NCBI GenBank assembly: GCA_021740625.1
Contig: JAIOZK010000010.1
Coordinates: 1 to 64,000 of the forward strand
DNA from: Bacteroidales bacterium
GTDB lineage: Bacteria > Bacteroidota > Bacteroidia > Bacteroidales > JAIOZK01
Length of the DNA: 64,000 bases
Reading direction: 5' to 3'
Translations under genes and position numbers: made by a program
Shown: piece by piece, positions 45,142 through 55,200 of the stretch
How the letters are laid out: every line of letters begins with the position of its first letter
Position numbering within the stretch: position 1 is the first letter of the stretch
The notes under the pieces: generated by a model
Databases searched by the model: none
What the model saw: only the letters and a program-made list of their open reading frames with translations
What the model was told of the DNA's origin: nothing

Positions 45142-45959
45142 TTTGAATCGCTTTTGCCCTTCAGTGTTTTTGTTGTATTATCCTGAAGTAAAATTTTCAT
45201 TTGTCCAATGGCAATTTGGTTGAGTTGCCTCAATCGTTTGGCCTGTGCCATTCCATCATTGATAAAAACAGCATTCAGGTTTTCGAGATTGGCCAGGCAC
45301 AGCAGTTGGGATACGTTGGCATAATCACGGATATTTCCTTTTTTATCGGGATTTTCATCGCGCCATTGTTTGGCGGTTTTACCGAACAAAGCCATGTTCA
45401 ATACATCCGCTTCGCTGGCATATACCTGGTTGATTTGCTGAGTGCTGAGATTGTCGGGTATGAGGTTTTCTTTGATGGCATCGCTGTGTATGCGGTAGTT
45501 AATTTTTGTGAGTTGTCGTTTAATATCCCAATCCAGCCCCTTTGCTTCATGTTCTTTTAGCCGCTGAAACTCTTTAACAAGATAAATTTTAAACTCAGCA
45601 CTTATCCACATCCCAAATTCAAAAGCAATGTCGGCATGAGCATAGGTGCCACCATATCTGCCTGCTTTAGCAATTAGGCCAATGGCATTTGTCTTTTGCA
45701 CCCACTCTTTTACACTGATCTTATAGCGGTTTAAGCCGGCCTGACTTTTAATTGTGGCGAATTCGCCATAATTAAAATCAGGATTGTGTACCCGCTCCTA
45801 TATATTAAGGTATTCAACGGTATTTCTGTTTCTTAACCAATCCGAAATAAAAAAATCACCATCTTTAGCTTTTAGCATATCAGTTAGCGAAATATAGTTG
45901 TCATCTGCGACAGTAATTGTATTTTCCAATACTTTTATGTTGCTATATCGTTTAATCAT
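45138..45959 (-). pseudogene. KilA-N-domain gene interrupted by an in-frame stop
   Basis: From ATG 45959 the frame reads MIKRYSNIKVLENTITVADD, NYISLTDMLKAKDGD, SDWLRNRNTVEYLNI, then TAG at 45800-45798, then ERVHNPDFNYGEFATIKSQAG and KTNAIGLIAKAGRYGGTYAH...EFKIYLVKEFQRLKEHE to 45138, with no frame change. Homologues have Trp at the stop (GIWE-type), so one TGG-to-TAG change explains it. Complete length would be 273 residues: a KilA-N DNA-binding domain plus helical tail, of the kind often found inside Bacteroidetes type I restriction loci. A GTG at 45701 could restart translation of the rear part. Confidence 0.85.
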
Positions 45960-46007
45960 AGATATATTTTAAATTTCCAAACAGGACGAATCCGTCCCAT
46001 TTTGTGT

Positions 46008-47573
46008 CTATTTCAATTCATAACCCAGGTCCTTAAAGATGTCCAGCAATTCTTGCTTTGAATCTTCCTCTTCCTTCAGCAATTGCGAAATCTCCGTTTG
46101 CAGCTTCTTCATCTTGCTATCGAAATCAATGTTCTCATCCCGGTTTACAAACTCAATGTATTTGCTGGGAACCAGGGAATAATCCTTTTTTCTTATTTCT
46201 TCGATATTGGCAGAATAGCAGAATTCAGGGATGTCTTTATATGTATTTCCATAGCCTACCTGTTGCCAGTTGTGGAGTGTTTCCGCTATTTCTTTTGTTT
46301 CATCTTCGCTAAACTGTATAAACTTCTTCTCGAGAGGGATTCCTTTTTCGCGCAGATCAAAAAACAAAACCTCATCCCTGCTATCACGGTAATCCCAATG
46401 TTTTCCGTTGATATTTAACTGTCGCTTTTTCTTGTTTTTGTTCAACACCCAAACCGTAACACTGATGTTGGTAGTGTAAAACATATTTTGGGGCAATATC
46501 AGGATCGCCTCCACCAGGCGGTTTTCGATCAGCTTTTTCCTGATCTCGTATTCTGTGCCTCCTCCCGACAGGGCGCCATTGGCCAGGATAAATCCGGCTG
46601 TGCCATGGTCGGATAATTTGGAAACCATGTTCAGGATCCAGGCATAATTGGCATTGCTTTTTGGCGGCACTTCATAGCCGTTCCAGCGCGGGTCGTCGGT
46701 GAGCTCGTCGGCCGCCCGCCAGTCCTTTTGGTTGAATGGCGGGTTGGCCATGATGTAATCGGCTTTCAGGTCGGGGTGCTGATCCCTGAAAAAGGTATTG
46801 GCCGGCACATCTCCCAGATTGGCGTTGATGCCCCGGATGGCCAGGTTCATTTTGGCCAGTTTGTAGGTGGTGGCCGTGTATTCCTGCCCGTAAATGGAAA
46901 CCTCTTTTGTGTTACCATGGTGGCTTTCGATAAATTTCACCGATTGTACAAACATGCCGCCCGAACCGCAGCAAGGGTCATAGATGATGCCCTGGTAAGG
47001 TTCGATCATTTCAGCGATCAGGTTCACAATGCTTTTGGGTGTGTAGAATTCGCCCTTGCCTTTTCCTTCGGCAATGGCAAACTTCTTCAGGAAATATTCA
47101 TACACCCTGCCTACCACATCCTGCTGTTTGTCCTCCAAAGTGTTGATGTTGTTGATGGTATCAAGGAGGGCAGCCAGCTTGCTGATATCGAGGTTCAGGC
47201 GTGAAAAATAATTATCGGGCAAAGCGCCTTTCAGGCTGGGATTGTTTTTTTCGATGGTATGCAGGGCGGTGTCTATCTTGAGCGCGATATCGCTTTGCTT
47301 GGCGTTTTTTATGATGAAGCTCCACCGGGCTTTTTCGGGCAGAAAGAAAACATTCTTCATGTTGTAGAACTCCTTCATCTCAAGGTATTTTTCCTTGCCT
47401 TCTTCGATGAGTTCTTTTCGTCTTTCTTCAAACTTATCGCTCACAAATTTCAGGAAGATCAGCCCCAGCACCACATGCTTGTATTCCGAAGATTCTACCG
47501 AGCCCCTGAGTTTGTTGGCCGATTCCCAGAGGCTTTCTTCCATGCTTTTTGATTTGTTATTTTTTTTCTGCAT
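46008..47573 (-). CDS. hsdM: Type I restriction-modification N6-adenine methyltransferase subunit
   Basis: HsdM methylates adenine in the recognition site chosen by HsdS. The 521-residue protein is full length: a helical N-domain (LWESANKLRGSVESSEYKHVVLGLIFLKFVSDKFEER), SAM motif I D-P-C-C-G-S-G-G-M-F (near residue 198), catalytic N-P-P-F (near 277) and a C-terminal coiled coil. The rest of the operon is broken, so it can only act with an HsdS supplied from elsewhere, as HsdM alone does not recognise a specific site. Confidence 0.94.
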   Translation of the reverse strand: MQKKNNKSKSMEESLWESANKLRGSVESSEYKHVVLGLIFLKFVSDKFEERRKELIEEGKEKYLEMKEFYNMKNVFFLPEKARWSFIIKNAKQSDIALKIDTALHTIEKNNPSLKGALPDNYFSRLNLDISKLAALLDTINNINTLEDKQQDVVGRVYEYFLKKFAIAEGKGKGEFYTPKSIVNLIAEMIEPYQGIIYDPCCGSGGMFVQSVKFIESHHGNTKEVSIYGQEYTATTYKLAKMNLAIRGINANLGDVPANTFFRDQHPDLKADYIMANPPFNQKDWRAADELTDDPRWNGYEVPPKSNANYAWILNMVSKLSDHGTAGFILANGALSGGGTEYEIRKKLIENRLVEAILILPQNMFYTTNISVTVWVLNKNKKKRQLNINGKHWDYRDSRDEVLFFDLREKGIPLEKKFIQFSEDETKEIAETLHNWQQVGYGNTYKDIPEFCYSANIEEIRKKDYSLVPSKYIEFVNRDENIDFDSKMKKLQTEISQLLKEEEDSKQELLDIFKDLGYELK

Positions 47574-47753
47574 AAACTATTGTCAGAGGATTAAACAACA
47601 CAATATGAATAATCAATTCGGTTTTTTAATTCCGGTGATAATGAATGTTCTCAGATGGTTTGATTCTTTGTTCTCTTTCTTTTTTCAAATATATAAAATA
47701 ATTGATTCTGTTGTATACTGTCGTCAGTTGCACGTCCATTTCCCCAAACCTCT

Positions 47754-47761
47754 TAAATTTG
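47754..47761 (+). promoter_or_regulatory. -7 element of the GH92 gene
   Basis: TAAATTTG matches TAnnTTTG, 19 nt before the GH92 ATG; the nearest TTG (47728-47730) is 23 bp upstream, slightly too far. Confidence 0.45.
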
Positions 47762-47780
47762 TATTCTTAAATTTTTGCTT

Positions 47781-50735
47781 ATGAAAAAGATTTTGCCTTT
47801 GTTCGTCATATTGACGATAATCTTTTCTTCCTGTTCACGCAAGGAAGAAGTGTTGGATTATGTGGATCCATTTATTGGGACGGGAGGCCACGGCCACACT
47901 TTTCCGGGTGCCACATTGCCTTTCGGTATGGTGCAACTCAGTCCGGATACCCGAAAGGATAGCTGGGATGGTTGTTCGGGTTATCATTATTCCGACAGCA
48001 CCATCATGGGTTTCAGTCATACACATTTGAGTGGGACTGGAGTGGGAGATTACGGAGACATACGCTTCATGCCCACCACGGGCAGACTGCAACTGGATCC
48101 GGGCACTGAATCCAATCCCGCTTCGGGTTATCGTTCCCGTTTCAGCCACGAGCAGGAAAGCGCCTCACCAGGTTTTTATTCGGTAAAACTACTGGATTAC
48201 GATATTGATGTGAATCTGACCGTGAGCAAGCGGGTTGGGTTTCATCAGTATAATTTTCCCAAGACGGATACCGCCAATGTGATCATCGATCTCTTTGAAG
48301 GAGTGACCAGTGATGAAATTGAGTTTCTGGAAGTAGAATTTGTCAATGATCATGCAGTTCAGGGAATACGAAAAACCGATGGCTGGGCCGATGATCAAAG
48401 GGTATTCTTTTACGCGGAATTTTCAGAACCCTTTGATGATTTTGGCGTGAAGAAAAATAATACATTCCGCAAAACCCGCGACAAGGTTTATGGAGACAAA
48501 ATCAAAGCATTTGTGCGCTATTATCATGATGTTCCGGACAAACTGATGGTGAAGGTGGGGGTCTCCTTCGTGGATGTGAAGGGGGCCAAACAAAATCTGG
48601 AAACAGAAATCCCCGGTTGGAATTTCAGACATGTGAAAAAGGAAGCACGCAAGACATGGGCAAAAAAGCTGAACAAGATCAGGGTAAAGGGCGACAAGGA
48701 AAGAATGAAGGTGTTTTATACGGCCCTTTACCATTCCTATATTGCACCCAATCTGTTCCAGGATGTGGACGGGCGCTACCGCGGCCATGACGGTAAAATT
48801 CATACCAATACAAAATTCAATATGTACACGGTTTTTTCCCTCTGGGATACCTTCCGGGCCGAGCATCCCCTGATGACGATACTGGAGCCTGATATCACAA
48901 ATGATTTCATCCGCAGCATGCTGGATCAGTATGAAAAAGGCGGACTGCTGCCTGTTTGGGAACTGGCCGGGAACGAGACCAATTGCATGATCGGCTACCA
49001 TTCCGTGCCGGTGATCGTGGATGCATACATGAAAAATATACGGGATTACAATGTGCGCGCAGCTTTCGATGCTTCCCGCAAAAGTGCTATGCAAGACCAA
49101 TTTGGTTTGAAGCATTATAAAAAATATGGATACATACCGGCCGACCAGGAAGGGGAATCCGTTTCCAAAACCCTGGAGTATGCCTATGACGACTGGTGTA
49201 TCGCCCTGATGGCAAAAGATATGGGTTTTAAAAACCTCTATGAGAAATACATAGAAAGAGCCCAGTATTATAAAAACATATTCGATCCGGAAACAGGTTT
49301 TATGCGCGGAAAGCGAAATGGTATGTTCATTACACCCTTCGATCCTACGGAGGTGAATTTTACCCTGACCGAGGCCAATACCTGGCAGTATAACTTTTTC
49401 GTGCCCCAGGACATCTCCGGTTTGATGAAACTTTATGGAGGGAAACCGGCATTTATCGAAAAACTGGATGCTATGTTCAATGCAAGTACAGATTTAAGTG
49501 GAAGGCATCAATCGGATATTACGGGTTTGATCGGGCAATATGCGCATGGAAATGAACCCAGTCACCACATGGCTTATCTCTATGATTATGCCGGGCAGCC
49601 CTGGAAAACACAGGAAATGGTTCAGAAGATATGCAATGAACAATATACAGCAGAAACGGATGGTTTATGCGGCAATGAAGATTGCGGACAGATGTCGGCC
49701 TGGTATGTGCTGAGTGCCATGGGATTTTATCAGGTGGCGCCGGGCAAGCCTGAATATGCCATCGGTACTCCGCAATTTGAAAAAGTAAGCATACAACTGG
49801 AAAACGGGAATGAATTTGTGATCCAAGCTGAAAATCTTTCGAAAGAGGATTTTTACATTCAATCCGCAAAGCTGAATGGCAAGGATTACAACAAGTGTTT
49901 TCTAACGCATGATGATATCACGAAAGACGGGGATCTTGTTTTTGTCATGGGAAAAACAGCCGAAAAGAATTGGGGGACCGGTGAAGGAAATGAACCGCTA
50001 ACCTCCATTGAAGATCAACTGATCACTGCAGTGCCTTATTTCGAGGCTCCTTCTCATGCATTTGGGCGAGAACTGGAAGTTACAATGAAGAGTTTACCAG
50101 AAGACGTCATCATTTACTATACAAGCGATGGTTCCCTGCCGGCTGAAAACTCAATGGTTTACCGGGATCCCATTTCAATCAATACCACAACAACTTTTCG
50201 GGCTTTCGCAAAAAAAGCAGGACTGGCACCCAGCAAGGTGGTGGAAGCAACATTCACAAAAATCCCTGAAGGACGGAAAGTATACATACAAAACCCGTAT
50301 AGTCCTCAGTATACAGGTGGAGGGGATGTTGCACTGATCGATGGCATCCATGGGGATTCCGATTTCCGTTCCTTTGGATGGCAGGGTTATCACGGGGTGG
50401 ATTTTGAAGTGGTTGTGGATCTGGGTAAAAAGCAAAGAGTAAAATCGGCAGGAGCTGAATTCATGCAGGAAGAACGTTCCTGGATCTTTCTTCCGGAGCG
50501 CATGCATGTGTACCTGTCTAAGAACGGCCAGGATTACAGGCATGCAGGTACAATTGAAAATGCAGTTTCACTCCGTGCACCCGGTCGTATCATCGAAGCA
50601 TTCATCGTAAAGAACATAAATAAAAGAGCACGTTATGTGAAGGTTCTGGCGGAGAATATCGGCGCATGTCCCGACTGGCATCCCGGAGCCGGGAACAAAG
50701 CATGGATTTTCGTGGATGAGGTGATGGTGGATTGA
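47781..50735 (+). CDS. GH92 alpha-mannosidase lipoprotein with C-terminal accessory domains
   Basis: GH92 enzymes are Ca2+-dependent exo-alpha-mannosidases that trim high-mannose N-glycans. ATG at 47781 gives 984 residues with lipoprotein signal LTIIFSSC (Cys18). The GH92 domains follow: YVDPFIGTGGHGHTFPGATLPFGMVQLSPDT, GFSHTHLSGTG, YTALYHSYIAPNLFQDVDGRY, FSLWDTFRAEHPLMT, GNEPSHHMAYLYDYAGQPWKTQ and GNEDCGQMSAWYVLSAMGFYQV. A CHB_HEX_C-like domain (YYTSDGSLPAEN) and a discoidin-like domain ending AWIFVDEVMVD complete it. A surface or periplasmic location is expected. It lies 200 nt from divergent hsdM, about 7 kb from the beta-mannosidase and glycosylasparaginase genes. Confidence 0.95.
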   Translation: MKKILPLFVILTIIFSSCSRKEEVLDYVDPFIGTGGHGHTFPGATLPFGMVQLSPDTRKDSWDGCSGYHYSDSTIMGFSHTHLSGTGVGDYGDIRFMPTTGRLQLDPGTESNPASGYRSRFSHEQESASPGFYSVKLLDYDIDVNLTVSKRVGFHQYNFPKTDTANVIIDLFEGVTSDEIEFLEVEFVNDHAVQGIRKTDGWADDQRVFFYAEFSEPFDDFGVKKNNTFRKTRDKVYGDKIKAFVRYYHDVPDKLMVKVGVSFVDVKGAKQNLETEIPGWNFRHVKKEARKTWAKKLNKIRVKGDKERMKVFYTALYHSYIAPNLFQDVDGRYRGHDGKIHTNTKFNMYTVFSLWDTFRAEHPLMTILEPDITNDFIRSMLDQYEKGGLLPVWELAGNETNCMIGYHSVPVIVDAYMKNIRDYNVRAAFDASRKSAMQDQFGLKHYKKYGYIPADQEGESVSKTLEYAYDDWCIALMAKDMGFKNLYEKYIERAQYYKNIFDPETGFMRGKRNGMFITPFDPTEVNFTLTEANTWQYNFFVPQDISGLMKLYGGKPAFIEKLDAMFNASTDLSGRHQSDITGLIGQYAHGNEPSHHMAYLYDYAGQPWKTQEMVQKICNEQYTAETDGLCGNEDCGQMSAWYVLSAMGFYQVAPGKPEYAIGTPQFEKVSIQLENGNEFVIQAENLSKEDFYIQSAKLNGKDYNKCFLTHDDITKDGDLVFVMGKTAEKNWGTGEGNEPLTSIEDQLITAVPYFEAPSHAFGRELEVTMKSLPEDVIIYYTSDGSLPAENSMVYRDPISINTTTTFRAFAKKAGLAPSKVVEATFTKIPEGRKVYIQNPYSPQYTGGGDVALIDGIHGDSDFRSFGWQGYHGVDFEVVVDLGKKQRVKSAGAEFMQEERSWIFLPERMHVYLSKNGQDYRHAGTIENAVSLRAPGRIIEAFIVKNINKRARYVKVLAENIGACPDWHPGAGNKAWIFVDEVMVD

Positions 50736-50825
50736 GTTTTGAGTTAACAGCGCCCGGTCAATTTGAGGAATATTTGGACGCTTATCCGGACAATTGTGGT
50801 TCTGAATTTCTATGGAATAAAAAAA

Positions 50826-50968
50826 AGGCTGTCCAAAATGTTGGCTTAAGTTGGGAATACAACATAGTAGCGCAGTCGGGATGCACTGATAATCAAAAAT
50901 CTTTCGGTTTCGACTCCCTGGCGGCATGGCGACAAGCCTGACGAAATATCATACTTTTCGGACAGCCT
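50826..50968. terminator. Stretched inverted repeat between convergent GH92 and DHOD-like genes
   Basis: AGGCTGTCC (50826-50834), preceded by an A run, is matched by GGACAGCCT (50960-50968), followed by a T-rich end; inside them AAAA and TTTT also pair with one bulge. That is a terminator pattern with an unusually long loop of about 117 nt, as if DNA had entered the loop. No gene is supported in 50736-50998. Confidence 0.5.
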
Positions 50969-50998
50969 CTTCTCTTCTTAATCTGGTTGTTCAGGCCG

Positions 50999-52009
50999 TT
51001 ATATAATAGGATACTTCCTGAATATTTCTTCTGATCTCATAAGGATATCTACATACTGGGCCCTTTTGTATGTAAAGGGATCTCTCAGTTTTTTCTTGGA
51101 AAGTTTTCCGCGGAAATCAGAAAGGCTGTTATAACCTTTCTTTTCCATCCAGCTGTCCATTTCTTTGAGCATTTTACTGATTTGCTTGGGGCCGTGCTTG
51201 TAAACAGTGCTAACCACCTGGGTTACATCTGCACCTGCCATAATCATCTTCAGCACATCTTCACCGGTAAAAATACCACTATTGGCACAAATATCTGCCT
51301 TGATATTGTCGAACAACAGCCCGGCAAACCTAAGGGCTATCCTGTTGTCTTCCGGGTTGCTCAGGTTATAGGGGAAATGATGTTTTTCTTTTTCGAGATC
51401 TATGTCAGGCTGGAAAAGCCTGTTGAAAATCACGAAACCATTCACGCCCAGTTTATCCATCTCGGAAATGATATACAATGTGTTTGTATAAAACGGACTG
51501 AGCTTGACACTGATCGGTATCTTGACCTTTCCAACAATGGCTTCCAGGATATCAAATTGTTCTGAAGAGATGGCCTTGCCCATTACATCCATTTCTTTGG
51601 GTACGGCGTAAAAATTGAGTTCCAGTGCATCCACGCCGGTTTGCTCTATTTTTTGTGCATATTCTATCCAGGTTTCCTCATACACGCAGTTCAGACTGGC
51701 GATCATTGGAATCCCCACTGATTCCTTGGCTTTTCTCAGCTTATGTAAAAACTCCTCCGGGCCTGCATGATCCATTTCAGGGAATGGTGATCCCATTTCT
51801 GCATGTCTGTCGCCATATTCATCCAGGTGTGACTGATGTTCCAGGCCCTCCAGTTGTATTTGCTCTTCGAAGAGGGATTTATAAACGATCGCTGCCGCCC
51901 CATTGTCTTCAAGTTTCCTGAGCATGTCCAGTTCCATGACAAGATTACTCGCTCCGACAATAATGGGGTTTTTCAGGCTTAATCCAAGATATTTTGTTTC
52001 CAGATTCAT
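50999..52009 (-). CDS. Dihydroorotate dehydrogenase-like flavoprotein
   Basis: The 336-residue TIM-barrel protein resembles class 1 dihydroorotate dehydrogenases (MNLETKYLGLSLKNPIIVGASN, ALELNFYAVP, ISVKLSPFYTN, GVNGFVIFNRLF, DICANSGIFTGEDVLKMIMAGADVTQVVSTVY). The second half fits FMN binding. It lacks the NCPN-type segment of true PyrD, so the pyrimidine step is doubtful; such 'DHOD-like' genes often adjoin nifJ, which is divergent here, hinting at a redox link. ATG at 52009; a TTG upstream is possible. Confidence 0.82.
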   Translation of the reverse strand: MNLETKYLGLSLKNPIIVGASNLVMELDMLRKLEDNGAAAIVYKSLFEEQIQLEGLEHQSHLDEYGDRHAEMGSPFPEMDHAGPEEFLHKLRKAKESVGIPMIASLNCVYEETWIEYAQKIEQTGVDALELNFYAVPKEMDVMGKAISSEQFDILEAIVGKVKIPISVKLSPFYTNTLYIISEMDKLGVNGFVIFNRLFQPDIDLEKEKHHFPYNLSNPEDNRIALRFAGLLFDNIKADICANSGIFTGEDVLKMIMAGADVTQVVSTVYKHGPKQISKMLKEMDSWMEKKGYNSLSDFRGKLSKKKLRDPFTYKRAQYVDILMRSEEIFRKYPII

Positions 52010-52111
52010 AATGATCAATTTTAAAAATTTTGAAATTATTTAGCGTAGGTAAAATTAATTAAAAATCTATGATTATAGATATGATGATGTAATCTAAATT
52101 CATTATAAATA

Positions 52112-52127
52112 AAGGCTTTGCAGCCTT
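52112..52127. repeat. Small palindrome in the DHOD-like/nifJ divergent region
   Basis: AAGGCT-TTGC-AGCCTT is a perfect 6-bp inverted repeat with AT-rich flanks, 106 nt before the nifJ ATG. It could be an operator shared by the divergent genes. A near-consensus TAATTTCG lies further toward nifJ, near 52165-52175. Confidence 0.35.
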
Positions 52128-52232
52128 AAATTGGATTGAAAACATCCCCGGCGAATGTATAATTTATTAATTTCGCCCTGAATTTTAAAAGGGGTCAAAG
52201 TGACTTCTTAAGGTGTTTAAAATAAATTGATT

Positions 52233-55200
52233 ATGGAAAAGAAAAAGAAATTTTTAACATGTGATGGAAACTATGCGGCATCCCATGTTGCATACATGTT
52301 CAGTGAGGTAGCTGCCATTTATCCCATCACACCCTCCTCAACAATGGCGGAATATATAGATGAATGGTCGGCTTACGGACGCAAAAATATTTTCGGAGAG
52401 AATGTCAAGGTAACCGAAATGCAGTCAGAAGGCGGTGCTTCAGGTGCTGTGCATGGTTCTCTGCAATCCGGGGCGTTGACTTCAACATTTACGGCCTCAC
52501 AAGGTTTGCTATTGATGATCCCGAATATGTACAAAATTTCGGGTGAATTGCTTCCGGGTGTTTTTCATGTCAGTGCCCGCAGTCTGGCAGCCCAGGCTCT
52601 TTCGATTTTCGGCGACCACAGCGATGTGATGAGTACAAGACATACAGGATTCGCAATGCTGGCAACCGGCAGCGTACAGGAGATCATGGATATCGCTGGC
52701 ATCGCTCATCTTGCAGCCATTAGATCCAGGATTCCTTTCCTGCATTTTTTCGATGGTTTCAGAACTTCTCATGAAATTCAGAAAGTAGAGTATTTCGAAA
52801 ATGATGATCTCAAACATCTGGTCGACTGGAAAGCCCTTCAGGAATTCCGTGACAGGGCACTCAATCCCGAACATCCCGTAACAAGGGGTACTGCTCAGAA
52901 TCCTGATGTATACTTCCAGGCACGTGAAGCCATCAACCGTTTCTATGATCCAATTCCCGACATGGTTGAGGAATACATGCAGGAGATCACCAAACTAACA
53001 GGCAGGGAATATCATCCCTTTACCTTTTATGGTGCAAAAGATGCAGAAAATATTGTGATTGCCATGGGATCCATTACGGATACCATCAAAGAGACCATCG
53101 ACTATCTTGTAGGCCAGGGAGAAAAAGTCGGGTTGATCAGTGTTCATCTTTACAGGCCCTTTTCCAAAAAATACTTCCGGAAAGCCCTTCCCGAAACCGT
53201 GAAAAGGATTGCTGTGCTCGACAGGACCAAAGAACCGGGAGCCAACGGCGAGCCCCTTTACCTGGATGTGATGGATCTTTTCTACAGTGAAAAAGAACAA
53301 CCCTTAATCGTGGGTGGCCGCTACGGGCTCAGCTCCAAGGATACCACTCCGGCAATGATCACTGCTGTGTTTGACAACCTCAAACAAAAAGAACCCAAAA
53401 ACAGGTTTACCGTGGGAATTGTTGATGATGTTACATTCACTTCATTACCAAAAAAAGAGGAGATCAGTGTTGTGCCTAAAGGAACTTTCGAAGGGAAGTT
53501 TTATGGCCTGGGCAGCGATGGTACTGTAGGTGCCAACAAGAATTCCATCAAGATTATTGGTGAGAATACCGACAAATATTGCCAGGCTTATTTTGCATAC
53601 GATTCCAAAAAATCAGGGGGTATTACCACATCGCACCTGCGTTTCGGTGATAAACCCATACACTCCTCTTATCTCGTGGGAAAACCCGATTTTGTTGCAT
53701 GCCATGTTCCATCCTACCTGGATAAATATGATATGTTAAAAGGAATGAAAAAAGGAGGAACCTTCCTGCTTAACTCCATTTGGGATGAAGAAGAAACAAA
53801 GGACAAACTGCCGGAATCCTTCAAGAAATTCATGGCGGAAAATGATATCAAATTCTATATCATCAATGCCACCAAGATCGCAGAAGAGATCGGTCTGGGT
53901 TCCAGGACCAACACCATCATGCAGTCGGCCTTCTTCAAAATTGCGAATGTAATTCCTTACGATCTGGCGGTAGACCAGATGAAAAAAGCCATTGTAAAGA
54001 CTTTTGGCAAAAAGGGGGAAGATATTGTAAACATGAATCATGCAGCAGTGGATGAAGGAGGTAATGTGATCAAGGTGAAAGTGCCAAAAGAATGGGCCAA
54101 TCTCAGTGGTAAAGACGAAAAGGCTGAAAGAGATGTTCCGGATTTCATCAAAAATGTTGTTGATCCGATCAATCACCAGAAAGGCGATGATCTGCCTGTA
54201 AGTGCATTCCTCGACAGGGAAGACGGAACCGTCCCTGCCGGAACAACAGAGTATGAAAAACGCGGCATTGCTGTTAACGTACCGGAGTGGGTTCCCGAAA
54301 ACTGTATTCAATGTAATCAGTGTGCATATGTTTGCCCCCATGCCGTAATACGTCCTTTCCTGGTGGATGAAAAGGAAGAAGCAAAAATGCCGGAAGGTGT
54401 TGAACTGCTGGATACCAAAGGGAAATTTGCTCCACTGAAGTTCAGAATTCAGGTAAGTCCATTGGATTGCACGGGATGTGCCAGTTGTGTGGAGGTTTGT
54501 CCGTCCAAAGAAAAGGCCCTGGTAATGAAACCGCTCGCAACACAAATGGGTGAAGTTGAAAACTGGGATTTCTTTGAAAAGAATGTAACCTACAAGGATT
54601 CCATTGTTGAAAAGGATAAATCAGTCAAAAACAGTCAGTTTGCCCAACCCTTGTTTGAATTCCACGGAGCTTGTGCCGGTTGTGGTGAAACACCTTATAT
54701 CAAACTGATCACCCAACTGTACGGTGACAGGATGATTGTTGCCAATGCAACAGGGTGTTCTTCTATCTATGGCGGATCAATGCCTTCAACACCCTACAGG
54801 GGTAATAATACGAACGGTCATGGTCCGGCATGGGCAAATTCATTGTTCGAAGACAATGCAGAGTACGGATATGGTATTGCAACAGGGATCAATAAGATAC
54901 GTGAACGGATCGCACGCCTGATGACAGAGTCCATGCAAAATGGCTTGAATGCAAAAACCAAAGAAGCATTCCAGGAATGGATCGATACCCGTGAAGATGC
55001 CAAGAAATCTGTTGTAGCATCCGGGAAGGTTCTTGAAGCAATTAAAAAGGAAAAAGGTGATATTGCAAAGCAGATCACGGATTTAAAGCAATATCTGGTG
55101 AAAAAATCAGTCTGGGTATTTGGTGGAGACGGATGGGCTTATGATATCGGATACGGAGGCCTGGATCATGTGATTGCTTCCGGTGATGATATTAATTTGC

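Noticed and set aside
43976-47573. Restriction-locus region as a new defence island
   Set aside because: All parts are accounted for by one type I system in decay; no unknown intact gene remains.
50732-50941. 69-codon plus-strand frame after the GH92 gene
   Set aside because: It runs into the terminator-like repeat, overlaps the GH92 stop and has no recognisable features.
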